From assembly GCA_019925095.2 (NCBI GenBank), contig CM034395.1:13189713-13253712 (forward strand): 64,000 nt of DNA, read 5' to 3'. The notes below the pieces were generated by a model. It saw nothing but the letters and a program-made list of their open reading frames with translations. It searched no databases and had not been told where the DNA came from. This stretch comes from Dendrolimus kikuchii (taxonomy: Eukaryota; Arthropoda; Insecta; Lepidoptera; Lasiocampidae). The stretch's first letter is position 1. Every line of letters starts with the position of its first letter. Below are positions 53,201 through 62,361 of this stretch, in pieces. Position numbers and translations under genes: made by a program.

Positions 53201-56200
53201 AGCGCATTTGTTGTTGCAAATGTACATAGTTTATTTTTATTTTTTATTTTATTGCAGGAGATCAGCAGACAGGCAGACAGCCCACTTGATGGAAAGCGGT
53301 TACCATCGCCTATGGATATTTGCAACACCAAAGGTGCTACAAATGCGCTGCTGCTCTCTTAAGGGGGGACTGGAACCTAGTCACTAATGCCGGAACACAG
53401 CTCAAGGTTGTTATGGTGACATACTTTAGACCAGGGGTGGCAGCCATCCAGTCGGGCAAATGCCCTGCCACTTGGCTGTGGGTTGTTAAGTCGCCTCTTA
53501 CGACAGGCCGCCCGGCCGCAGGAAATTGTATTCTTTCTCCGTTCCTGCACGGATAATACATACATAGGCGATGGTAACCGCTTTTCATCACTTAGGCCGT
53601 CTGCCTGTCTGCTGAAGTCATGCAATAAAAAAAAGATAATGCAAAGAGAGAAAGGCTTCTGGAATTAAGCGACATTTTGTATTAGATTTAAGTCTTTGTT
53701 CATCTTAATGTCTCAAATTTAAGCATAAATAAAAAACCAGATTTCAAATTAATATGTATATAGATAAACTTCTATTTAAATATAGTACCTACATAGTTTT
53801 TTAATGAAGCTTTTTTGGGTCATTTGAAACATTAAACTCCTTTACCCATACATTTTTCAAATGTTGTTTATAACAAATAGCCTTGCTCCGCTTGAAGTAA
53901 TATGTATAAAATAGGTGCTCAATCAGACGAATGTAAATATTTTACTTGATTATAAGAAATTATCAATACAATGCTATACATATTGTCATATTCATAGTTC
54001 ATTTGCGTGGACGTAACTTCTCCCAAGACTCTCAGGACTCTCACTACTTGTTTCGTGACAAATTCAACCACTTGTCTTTGTGATGACTATTAAAGCCTTT
54101 CAAACTGGACCACATGCGTAATTCCCAGGAGATTTTCACATGTGTATTTCTTCATTTTTGATATTAATTACCTTATAAAAACACGTTGTTGTTGTGAATG
54201 TACATACAAGGTAGTTTTTATAAAATAAAAACACCTATAAATGAAATCCGGTAATAATACACTTTATAGCTGTTTTGACTTGTTAGGGAAACCCCATTTA
54301 TATAATGACTCATTTTATTACATTTTATAGTCTTAATCTTGTTTATCATTAAACCGCTAACACACAAGGATATAGCACAATTGTTAAAGTTCAATATACA
54401 TTAACTTTACTATTAGCGTAATTATCATTTTAATTTTATACCAATGTTTATAAAGTCACGGATATATTTAATTCGAGAACCTCCTTATTAAAATATGAAA
54501 TAAAAGTTCATATAGGAATTAAGTAGGCTTAGATGTTAAAGTATCATTTTATAATTTCGTCTATTCTGTTATAAATATATCTAATACAATATAGAAGATT
54601 TATTAGCTATCTATACACTCGTCTGCCGAATAATATGAACAGTGTGCACTTTATTCGATTTCTAGGTGAGCGGGTTTAGATGAAATTCGTTTTTATCGCT
54701 TCTTTTCATAATAATGTCAAGAATTTCCATCGCTTCAGTCACATACATTTCGGTATCTTATCTTTAGGAAATTAACACATTTTCCGGCTCAAAAGTATCG
54801 TATTATCATGAGAAAACACTCGTTTAAAATTCCTGAATAAATTAGACGGCGCCATCGCACCACTTATGTGCGATTAAAAAGTCATCCACACTTCCTGGAC
54901 AGTTGTAAATCATACACTACACGTGGCGTACGATCCTTCATGCCATACGTACATGAGCAAGCTGTAGAAGGAACTTCCTCCCGCGGTTTTACCAGAGCGC
55001 TACAGTATAGCGCATAAACAGATATTTAAAGTCTCAATGAAGTAGGCAAAGCAACGACTCCTTTGATGTTTTTGCAGATGTCCATGGGCGATGGTAACCA
55101 CTTGCCATCAAGTGGACCCGTTTGCCATTTTGCTTACAAGCAAACATAAAAAGCCGCCGGTCCATTATTCTCTCGCTTTTAGATGTTTTAGTATATAAAA
55201 TAGTTTTAAATGTAGATATTATTTATACAGCTCGGAAAAATTTAATTAATCTTTCTTTTATTTATTATTCATGCGTTTCAACCTTCTTTTTATTGCAGGA
55301 GATCAGCAGACAGGCAGACAGCCCACTTGATGGAAAGCGGTTACCATCGCCTATGGACATTTGCAACAGCAAAGTTGCTACAAATACGCTGCTGCTCTCT
55401 TAAGGGAAACTGGAACCTGGTCACTAATGCCAGAACACAACTCAAGGTTATTATGGCGACATACTTTAGGCCAGGGGTGGTAGCCATCCAGTCGGCAAAT
55501 GCCCTACCACCTGGCTAAAGCTAAAAAACCTCCAATACCTATGCAAATGTGTTAATGAAGCTTAACGTACATATCTTCTCTTCTTTTATATATAAATATG
55601 AATCGTAGAAATATATGTACGCACAGAACTTGAGAACGACTTTACCGATTTTGATTAAACTTTTTGTGTGTGTTTACAACTGGAACCGGTAAGTGGCGCT
55701 GGAATCGGGTTCTAGGATCTTCCTAATCTGCACCGATTTTGATGATGTTTTGGTATGTTTGAGTGGATCCCCGGATAGGTTAGATTCACAATTGGAACTG
55801 GTAGGAGGCACTAGAATCGGTGCCTAGATTTTTATTTTTTCAGGGTTTAATATATAACTGATAAGTCACATTTCAATTATAGTTTTTTAACAACAATTCA
55901 TTATGCTGTCTCTCCCTAGTTTAAAAAAGTACGAGTATAATTTGGAATTACAACACAATTAGATCTTAAACGTTCATTTCCTGATACTACTCTTTTTAAT
56001 TAGACACACAAAAAATATTAAAACGGGTGCACATTAATCACTATAATACACTTTTTCATATATCTCTACAAACCTCAACAACAGACAAAACCATCTGCAA
56101 TGACATTGATCCTCTGTTAGAAAACTTCATTAACGATTACACCCACTAATCACCATAATATAGTCTTGTCTTCTATGAAATTGGTTTGGACTTAGGATAT

Positions 56201-56555
56201 AAGTCATGTTTATTAAGTTAGATCGTCATTTCGTACCAAAACTTCATTGAATTTACTCTTATATATCAATATGGCAATCCAGCGAGGAAACGGAGCCAGC
56301 ATTCATTATGGGTACCCTACCTATAGATATTGACCTAGGCTCAGTATTCTACTTATAGTCTTGAAGGATTATAGGTAGAATACAATATAACTAAGTTAAC
56401 TTTTCTTGACTGTATTTATTAGTTTACACGATCTTAGTGTAATGTAGTAAATGACATAATATTTCATAATGTGATATGGTTTTACTCACCATATCGTCAA
56501 CCATGATGAAAACAACGTGTGTTCCGGGTCGCGGCAAAGCCGACACGGACATCAT
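38297..56555 (-). CDS. Arylsulfatase B-like sulfatase, gene B (7 exons recognised)
   Basis: Paralogue of gene A with the same architecture. Exons: 56555-56490 (may begin at 56580, see the upstream-exon entry), 51314-51155, 45929-45703, 44762-44654, 42621-42469, 41390-40722, 38676-38297. Splice sites are canonical and phases join to 587 residues from the ATG at 56555. Family comparison places Asp20, Asp21, Cys59 in C-T-P-A-R with Arg63, Lys113 and His115 (G-K-W-H-V-G), His204, Asp271, Asn272 and Lys293; all are kept, so activity is plausible. Two oddities: the first exon as drawn lacks a proper signal peptide, and the last exon (126 codons including the stop) runs well beyond gene A's C-terminus with an Asn/Ser-rich tail containing seven N-X-S/T sequons. 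AATAAA hexamers at 38078-38069 could serve as the poly(A) signal. The start is the least certain part. Confidence 0.9.
39592..39888 (+). mobile_element. Short retroposon, full length, in gene B intron 6
   Basis: Same unit from ATCCATGCAGGAACGG to CATGCAATAAAAAA, antisense to gene B. Confidence 0.8.
40451..40653 (-). mobile_element. Non-autonomous Helitron, second family, copy 1
   Basis: Minus-strand TC start (TCTTTATATATATAAT), CTAG end, flanking A and T, and a terminal hairpin GGCAGAACAACGTCTGCC. It lies in intron 6 of gene B. Confidence 0.82.
41520..41825 (-). mobile_element. Short retroposon, full length, in gene B intron 5
   Basis: Minus-strand copy from CCGTGCAGGAACGG (right edge) to the GCAATAAAA tail (left edge), between exons 5 and 6 of gene B. 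Confidence 0.8.
42208..42463 (-). mobile_element. Non-autonomous Helitron at a gene B splice donor
   Basis: On the minus strand it starts with TC (TCTTATATACTAATATATAAAG) and ends in CTAG after a CG-rich hairpin. It has the host A on its 5' side and T on its 3' side, as Helitrons do. It holds (GAAT)n and (CAAA)n microsatellites. Its 5' end is five bases inside intron 5 of gene B: the donor GTAAA is host sequence and the sixth intron base is the Helitron's own T. Confidence 0.88.
42735..43925 (+). mobile_element. Degenerate RTE-like LINE fragment split by the R1 insert
   Basis: Left part 42735-42890 reads I-A-R-K-I-S-K-L-K near 42820, then continues after the R1 insert at 43780 with [10 protein letters not shown] and [11 protein letters not shown] to about 43920. 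These are the hallmark C-terminal motifs of RTE-like LINE reverse transcriptases often found in insect genomes. Stops and frameshifts are frequent. Confidence 0.75.
42891..43767 (+). mobile_element. 5'-truncated R1-clade LINE with poly(A) and 12-bp target duplication
   Basis: The insert is flanked by ACAACGCCTAGA at 42879-42890 and 43768-43779 and ends in a run of A. Its plus strand carries the C-terminal zinc-knuckle of R1-type LINEs, [17 protein letters not shown] at about 43275-43330, followed by the usual acidic tail region; reading frames are interrupted. It sits inside an older RTE-like LINE, in intron 4 of gene B. Confidence 0.87.
45205..45375. repeat. Diverged repeat shared with 48330-48500
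   Basis: Shares TTTTCGTTGAAAGTAT, an AGCT-CTAC/CCC block and CACAATTTT-A-GACTTTAG-AG-CTA with the later segment, in the same orientation, both in gene B introns. Family unknown. Confidence 0.45.
47534..47734 (+). mobile_element. Helitron-like short element
   Basis: Plus strand starts TC (TCTGTACTAATATTATAAA) after a host A, and ends with a GC-rich segment (GGTGAATCCGCTCCGGGCCG) followed by CTAG and a host T. It lies in intron 2 of gene B. Confidence 0.72.
48330..48500. repeat. Diverged repeat, second copy of 45205
   Basis: See the 45205 entry; this copy continues further (GACTAGGCAATATCTTGCG) without a match that I recognise. Confidence 0.43.
49126..49200 (-). repeat. SINE 3' tail remnant
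   Basis: Matches the tail of the SINE at 6062 (AATCGGCAAACAAAT, GAGTTAAGCATGTTACG on the plus strand). It includes a short CACA run and is flanked by AT-rich DNA in gene B intron 2. Confidence 0.48.
50191..50336 (-). mobile_element. Short retroposon, tail half, gene B intron 2
   Basis: Degenerate tail half (TGTATGAGTTTAGCAGACA through CCTGGCCACTAACGCC). Confidence 0.65.
50400..50695. repeat. Diverged tandem duplication, two ~160-bp units
   Basis: The two halves share TCTCCGTTAATCG/TCTCCGTCAACTG, CAAGTTGTTTTTTCTTTG/CAAAGTCTTTTCTTTATTCG, TATACTCCC/TATATTCCC, TGGTCACCAA and a GATAATCCC/GCAACCC end. It lies in gene B intron 2, with no family recognised. Confidence 0.6.
51426..52459. mobile_element. 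Long hairpin TA-flanked element split by an RTE tail
   Basis: Two arms of about 400 bp (51426-51850 and 52070-52459) are reverse complements with moderate divergence. The outer ends read GACTGGGTCAAAAAATCGAC and its complement, and both ends are flanked by TA (51424-51425 and 52460-52461), the Tc1/mariner target duplication. No transposase is present. The centre is interrupted by an RTE LINE 3' end. It lies in intron 1 of gene B, about 110 bp from exon 2. Confidence 0.85.
51858..52075 (+). mobile_element. RTE-type LINE 3' end (5'-truncated)
   Basis: The plus strand encodes the typical C-terminus of RTE-like LINE polyproteins: [13 protein letters not shown], then [18 protein letters not shown] stop follows at 52053-52055 and then a short GATGATGATGA tail, a common RTE ending. 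It is markedly more GC-rich than its surroundings and sits at the centre of the hairpin element. Confidence 0.82.
52689..52878 (-). mobile_element. Non-autonomous Helitron, second family, copy 2
   Basis: Has the CTAG end at 52689-52692 and the GGCAGGACAGCGTCTGCC hairpin. The 5' end near 52878 is degraded, so that boundary is approximate. Confidence 0.72.
53017..53128 (-). mobile_element. Non-autonomous Helitron, second family, truncated copy
   Basis: CTAG end at 53017-53020 with the GGCAGACGTTGTCCTG hairpin. The sequence stops abruptly at about 53128, where a retroposon fragment begins. Confidence 0.68.
53133..53630 (+). mobile_element. Older short retroposon split by the 53230 copy
   Basis: The left part (53133-53229) covers the middle of the unit and the right part (53568-53630) is the tail GCGATGGTAACCGC through CATGCAATAAAA. 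The head is missing. Confidence 0.75.
53230..53560 (-). mobile_element. Short retroposon inserted into another copy
   Basis: A complete minus-strand unit with an A-rich tail (AATAAAATAAAAAATAAAA) lies between two TACATAG repeats (53223-53229 and 53561-53567). The flanks are the two halves of a plus-strand copy of the same family. Confidence 0.83.
54846..55131 (+). mobile_element. LINE 3' end whose tail matches the common retroposon
   Basis: Plus strand 54850-55017 reads [20 protein letters not shown] to a stop, resembling the C-terminus of a Jockey-like LINE polyprotein. The untranslated part (55077-55131: TGTCCATGGGCGATGGTAACC, CCATCAAGTGGACC) is nearly the same as the 3' tail of the short retroposon copies in this window. 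Confidence 0.65.
55286..55517 (-). mobile_element. Short retroposon, head-truncated, gene B intron 1
   Basis: Minus-strand copy with tail GCAGGAGATCAGCAGAC; it stops within the CCACCTGGC segment. Confidence 0.77.
55590..55850. repeat. Helitron-related tandem remnant
   Basis: Two successive blocks each contain a cgattttgat segment, an aactggaa segment and a G-R-C-A/G-C-T-G/A-G-A-A-T-C-G-G stretch, all matching the body of the second Helitron family on the plus strand. No intact CTAG end is seen. Confidence 0.45.
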
Positions 56556-58665
56556 TGCTGAAATAGTCCACCATTGTTTCCTGGAAGTACACGAAATTGT
56601 AACTGCTTACACTATCATATAATCTATACGAGTCTATGTATACATGTAGGTACTAATAAATAAATTTGAAGTGTGTTTGTTTGTTTTTTTTATTGCATGA
56701 GTTCAGCAGAGGGGCAGACGGCCAACCTGATATATGCGGTTACCGTAGCCTATGTACATTTCTAACACCAAAGATGCTACCAATGTGCTGCCTCTCTCTA
56801 CAGGGAGACTAGAACCTGGCCTCTAATTCCGAAACACAATTCAAGATTATTACGGCGGCATACTCTAGATCAGGAGTGGTAGCCATCCAGACGAATAAAA
56901 ACCTACCACCTAGCTGTGGGACGTTTTGTAGTCTCTTACGCCAGCCCACCCGACGGCAGGAAATTATATTCGTTCTCCATTCCTGCACGGATAAACAGTT
57001 ATAGTTCAAAATTTAAATGAAATATTATACGATGTCTAATAAAAAAAAATTGTCTAAGAATTTTTGTCTAACAGTATGTCTGAAAGTTTGTCACGATAAA
57101 ATTCCGAAAAGGCTTAACGGATTTCAATTAAATATATTTAAACAGAAATTAATACTTAATAATATTAATTTAATACTTTAAACAGAAATACCATAAGGAA
57201 AATTATGAGACATTTAGTATTGTAGAGAAAGTTATGAGTTTATTGAAAGCAGAAAAAACATACGATAACGTCATTGTAGTAAAGTGACATAGTACATTAC
57301 TTCTTTTAGGTATATAAGAGGTCAATTCTTGTCATATATACCTAACCGCCTTACATGTTGACATCCTTTCAGTATATTTATTAGGTACACAATAAAAGGC
57401 CTTCATTAGATTGCAGCGCGTTTGATCTAGTTTAGAGCAAATACCGTCAAACTGCCTTTAGAGTTTGAATAACGAGGAAAAGTCATTAGAAAACCTGCAC
57501 GTATATGGAACAAGATTACCAATTTGTGAAATCGAAAGCATTTTTGGACAAATGTAATTTAATACTCATTCTTTTTAAAATCAGGAGCATTGTTCTGGCC
57601 ATAGAAATTTTATGGATTTGTTAATATTTTTGAACATAATTTTAAAATGATGCTAGTAAGCTTTCATTTTGACGTTTAAAATTAAATACAACTCTAAGTA
57701 TACAGGACATATAAAGACTTAGGTATAATGAATAATTTACACAGCTACGAATTCGCAAATTAAAAAAACAGAATTGTTAGTTCGAGGAATTAAATAAAAA
57801 GGCGTGAAACATTAGACTCTTTATACGACGAATGCAATATTTTTCGTTAACATTCAAATTTCGTGAGAACTTAAAAACGAGAACAGATCAATACCTACTG
57901 ATCGAACCGATTAATTTTGTCTAATTAATTTAATCTAATATAATTTAAGAACACGGAAAATAGGGCCGGTTAATGTATTGTCTGAAAATAACTTAATTAA
58001 TCTGTCTGTTCCGTAGTTTCCGCGCTTTTTTTACATGCAACACGAACAGCTGAACACGACACTCACCAACTAAAATTTAATTTGATCATTTTATCACAGA
58101 ACAGTCATGCACTTTTCTTTATTTTTTAATTAAAAAAAATAAGAGCACACATATAAACAGTCGATATTATTTTACTACGTAGTCACTGCATCTGAATACT
58201 ATAGAGGTCTATATCACGCGAGCGTTCAGCACACACAACCCTCTGAAACCGAGCGTAGGTTGTATTGTATTGAAAAAACACCTTCGTGCTATTGAAGGTC
58301 GTGATATAGAAGTTTTGGTGAATGAACCACCTAAAACCAATAAAAACCCATAATGGCAACAACGTGTCAGAATGACTTTTTGGGTAATTTTCACACCAAT
58401 TCGCCGTAGTTATTGCTAAGCGCTACTTGACACGACTACACTCATATAAAATATAAGCTATAAATACACAACTCACCTTTATACTCATAAAGTTTAGATG
58501 TTAGTTTGTTCCTTCTTCTTAGTATTGGAAATAAATCGTTAATTTACATACCGATGTACTTTCAGTAGGTATTAGGGATGCCCAAATTCTAATATATCTT
58601 CTATTTATTCCAGAAAATGGTTTTCTTTCAGACGCTTACGCGAGTGAAGTCCTGTGGAAAAACAT
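56490..58665 (-). other. Possible extra 5' exon and signal peptide of gene B
   Basis: Upstream of the gene B ATG the frame stays open without another ATG. It is preceded by a good acceptor (pyrimidine-rich, CAG ending at 56581), which would start the exon at 56580 and add a hydrophobic stretch, [13 protein letters not shown], that resembles a signal-peptide core. A short minus-strand segment at 58665-58640 has an ATG, eight codons plus two bases and a GTAAGC donor. Its phase fits that acceptor exactly and would give a protein of about 604 residues. So short an exon can match by chance, so this is a hypothesis only. Confidence 0.3.
56684..56992 (-). mobile_element. Short retroposon just upstream of gene B exon 1
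   Basis: Full-length minus-strand unit about 100 bp upstream of the recognised first exon of gene B, either in its promoter or in a 5' intron. Confidence 0.78.
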
Positions 58666-58755
58666 TTTAATGTTTAAACAAATGTGTTATATTAAATCAA
58701 CTCTTAATTTAAGACAAATTTTAAAATATTTTACTTTAATTCGTAATAATATTCA
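57000..58755. other. Upstream region of gene B
   Basis: AT-rich, with the candidate upstream exon (58640-58665) and a 103-bp segment bounded by an 11-bp inverted repeat (58208-58218 and 58300-58310). No promoter can be assigned. Confidence 0.35.
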
Positions 58756-58759
58756 AAGT

Positions 58760-59165
58760 AGGTCTTCCTCGCGAGGTTATAGCCTTATGACGTCTGGATT
58801 CAATGATCATTATGTCAATTATTATCAGCGTCAACAGACCCACAGTGAAGAGCCTCGACCGTGACTTAGAAAGGCTTCTGTTAGGCTACTTGATAAAGGC
58901 CAAAAGACTTGGAAAACCTATAAAAGGGTACGAATCGTTAAGTTGTTCCTGTCTCTAGAGCCCTAACCACGGGTAGCTTGGACCCCAGGACCAATCGCCG
59001 GTGGGTTACGATAAAACAAATTTAATTAAAATATAAAAATATCTTTTGTAAGCTGTTGTTGTTGCTTTGTAAAGCAATGTTTGTAAATTTGTTTCATTCT
59101 ACCTCTGCATCAAATATTAAAAACATTAAGATAATAAAGAAACATTTGATATATTGTAAATAACA
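58760..59165 (+). mobile_element. R4/Dong-like LINE 3' end, diverged copy
   Basis: Plus-strand sequence aligns base for base with 34196-34410 of the larger element (CGAGGTTA, GTGAAGAGCC, AGGCTTC/AGGCTC, then C-C-T-G-T-C-T-C-T-A-G-A-G-C-C-C-T-A-A versus G-T-G-T-C-T-G-G-G-G-C-C-T-T-A-A). The reading frame is broken by TGA at 58862. An AT-rich 3' region follows. The 5' part is missing. Confidence 0.72.
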
Positions 59166-60135
59166 AATTGCGTAACCTATCGAAGTACTTGACGGACTTG
59201 AAATCTAGGCGAACTGCAGGTAGAATATGGAACAGTTTTCATTCAATTAAACACAATTTATTTAATAAAATAAATAATAAATATCTACTATCCACATTCA
59301 ATAAATTAGATATATTGTACTTACTAAATAATTAGCATTTCATTTTTACCTCTTAAGATCATTAACTTTTGGAATTTTGAAAATTGGAAAATTTCCTTTA
59401 AATTTAATTCTACATGTATCTAGAGCCTTAAAACTGGAAGCGGGTTGCATAATTATAATTAATTCTATAAATGAATCCTAGAATAATCTATGAATGCTAC
59501 TTTCGCTACATCTTGCAAGAATTTGTTGCACCAATAATCAAATGTAATCATTTTATTCTATACTATGCTTTATTCTTAAATACCGTATTGTTAGAAAAAG
59601 TTTTAATAGCTTTTGAGTGTCGAAATTGTGCAATAAATGTGGATAGACGCAAGTGACACGTTTTCAATAACAAAGGCATTGCGCTCGGACCTTGTAACTA
59701 TAATTTTGTGATTATGTCAGTGACGGAAACAATTTTTGATATTTTGACAAGCAGGATTTAATTTACTGCAAGATTATAGGTTTATATTTTCAAACTTTCA
59801 TGGCATGACTTAAGTATTTCCTTGAGTTCTATACTAATTACTTTACAAAGTCAGTGCAGTGAGCAGTGCATCAGTGCTGCTATCACAATCATAAGGCTAC
59901 AACGATTTCAGATTTCGTTAAATAATCGTATATAAACAGTTTCGCTTTAACAGTGCATATGCGGCTTTATTCGCGTATTATTGAATTTTAGAGCCTCCCC
60001 AAATATGATTATGGTAGCCACACTAATTAAAACGCTAGAATAAATGAAATTAATCACAAATGTAAATTAAAAAAGGAATATACATAGGAAATAACATAAT
60101 TAAAAGGGTAATCTTGAATTTCGACGTTCGCATCT
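59166..60135. other. No gene recognised
   Basis: AT-rich; nothing seen. Confidence 0.5.
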
Positions 60136-60320
60136 ATAGATAGATAACACTTTATTGCTCACTAAAATAAACAAATACAAAAACAAAATGTATAATTACA
60201 ATACTTCTTGGCAAACAACAGGCGGGCTTATCGCTAAAAGCGATCTCTTCCAGGCAACCTAGCTTAAAAGAAATTCTTAACTAATCTGGCGATGTAGGTA
60301 AAGCAGAAAAAAGATAGGCC
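60136..60320 (-). mobile_element. Truncated LINE 3' end with (TATC)n tail, copy 3
   Basis: Minus strand contains GGTTGCCTGGAAGAGATCGC, TTTTAGCGATAAGCCCGCC and CAATAAAGTGTTATCTATC, the best-kept copy of the family. Confidence 0.7.
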
Positions 60321-61879
60321 TGTACAATTTAAATATACATACTTACACTAATTTATAAATTTAATACATATATATTTTTTATACTTACTTGAATTTAATT
60401 GTAAATATTAAATAATACTTAAGTCTGTGTTGGCACAACTTTAGTAACCACAAAGTGCGTACAAGAGATTCGATATGCACTTTCATTTAACTTGTATTTA
60501 GGTCGCAAGGACACGTTCTACCTTTTATTTTAGGTGTACGCCTTATGAATTCTTGGGATATCCGCCTCAATTTGATGCCTATTCTTCATATGAAGATAGT
60601 CATTAACTGTAATTAACTAATCGTATACAACAGTGCATATAGTTGCAATTAAAACTCTCCAAACTATTAACATTGTTATTTGCAGTTGCAGAAATTACAA
60701 CATTTCAATTATGTAATCGTATGCCTATACGATCTCGATTCTGTTCAAACTTATGCAATTTCCCCGAGATGTAACACGCAATATGGATTCGCCTGGATAA
60801 CTATTCGAATACGATAAGAAATATGTATTATTCAAATGTACCATGCCTGGGTCAATTGCAAAAATAAACAGATATTGCATAAAAGCCAAAACCGTTGCGA
60901 GACTCAATCACGTGATACCACAAGACGAGAATGTTGTGCCATTTATTGATGTTACTATGAAGAGCATTATTAGCATATCTCTCGAAAACAAAGCATTAAT
61001 ATTCTTAATGTGCTATGATGCGTTGCCGAAACTACTGAACTACCGAACTGGCCAATATCAATTTTTTATTATGTTGTATTTTTTATAGCTGGTATACAGC
61101 AGCCCGGGTACCTAGATGCTTCTCTGATTACTAGTGAATATTGCCGGTATCAAAGAAATTTATTTTGCGTTGGAGCCCGGAGTCCGCTACCCCGCCCTTC
61201 CTTACAGCGTCTTTAAATAATGTTTAAAAATTGAATTGGTAGAAATAATTATTCATGTAATATTCTATTTCGACCCTATTTTATCCTTGATCGATTCGAC
61301 ATTCAAATCAGGCAGACAATATTATTATTTTGAAAACTATTAAAAACAATATTCAAAGAAACACTCTCAACTATTTAAAACATAAATTTAAAATATTTAA
61401 ATCGTTATAAAGACTATAAGATAAGTTAAAAAAAATCAGGAACTTTATTTTCGATGCTTTGAATAAACCCGATATAAATAAATACGATACTTAATTATGC
61501 TTTCTCCACAGCGCGGCGCAATTTACGTGCGCTTTGCGTAACAACTTTTTTTACGCAGAATGTTACCATTTTAATGGCCTCACTACCCTTGACCGTTAAC
61601 GAGATTTTTACACTAGTTATTGCTTAAAAGATATATTGAAATACGTAAAGATTTTATAATAATTAGAACCTTGAAGTAATACTTATGTACAGAAAATCTG
61701 CAAGTAAAACCCATTGTCAGTGCTCCGCACACAGCCTTGCGTGACTTGTCATTCATTACTTTGTAAGCACGCTAGTTTTCATTATGGTGACTAGATAAAA
61801 AAATATCTATTAAGATAAGAATTAGGAATGTTATCTTAAAGGCGCCATTCACATGAGGTAAACTAAAAGAGTAAGATTT
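60321..61879. other. No gene recognised
   Basis: An open frame of 81 codons (60843-61088) has no family character and overlaps a faint retroposon-like trace at its end. Confidence 0.5.
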
Positions 61880-62361
61880 TTCAGAGTTTGCACCAACAGT
61901 TGGTAGTCAACAAGGAATGTTTACGTCGATCGAAACCTGACACAACGAGAGTTGCATCACCTATGCTGAACATATGGGTAGCACTTATACAACGCGCCTG
62001 CTGTCCAATATTGGGTGAGCGCGAAGCTCTGTGCCCGGATACTCTTCAAAGGCACCGTGCTGTCGATTGCCTATACGGGGTTTGGTTCAACTGCCTAATG
62101 TCCCGACTAGCGACGCTGCTATAATAGGTGCACGAGTGTTGGGTGTCAAAGCGATATGGAGATACCGTTCGGTGTCCTTTGAAGTGAACTCTCTGCTCGT
62201 TGGATCCCCACTATGGGACCTTGAGGCCATGGTCCTCACGACGCTGTACGGGTGGGGCAAAAAGGCCCTGGCGAGGGGTATGAGACCGGCGCTTCAGGAA
62301 ACTGAGGCTTTCCGGCCGGAGCTCCGTGACGGCGCATGGTGGTACGCGAAGACCAGAATCT
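61880..62361 (+). pseudogene. R1-clade LINE reverse-transcriptase remnant
   Basis: A GC-rich block whose plus strand reads R-A-R-V-L-G-V-K-A-I-W-R-Y-R-S-V-S-F, then S-L-L-V-G-S-P-L-W-D-L-E-A, then A-L-A-R-G-M-R-P-A, to the stop at 62361. This is the region just after the RT domain of R1-type elements. A related upstream part in a different frame (from 61888) looks like the same protein. Frameshifts separate the pieces and neither LINE end is present. Confidence 0.72.

Noticed and set aside
7966..56992. Recurring short reading frames such as 20116-20343, 39595-39795, 41500-41820, 53337-53591 and 56809-57009 with similar peptides (P-I-V-R-G-D, M-A-T-T-P-G-L)
   Set aside because: They all fall inside copies of the same short retroposon and recur because the repeat does; there is no independent evidence of a protein.
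58208..58310. 11-bp inverted repeat around 80 bp as a MITE or hairpin RNA
   Set aside because: Too short and without a target duplication or other copies in the window.
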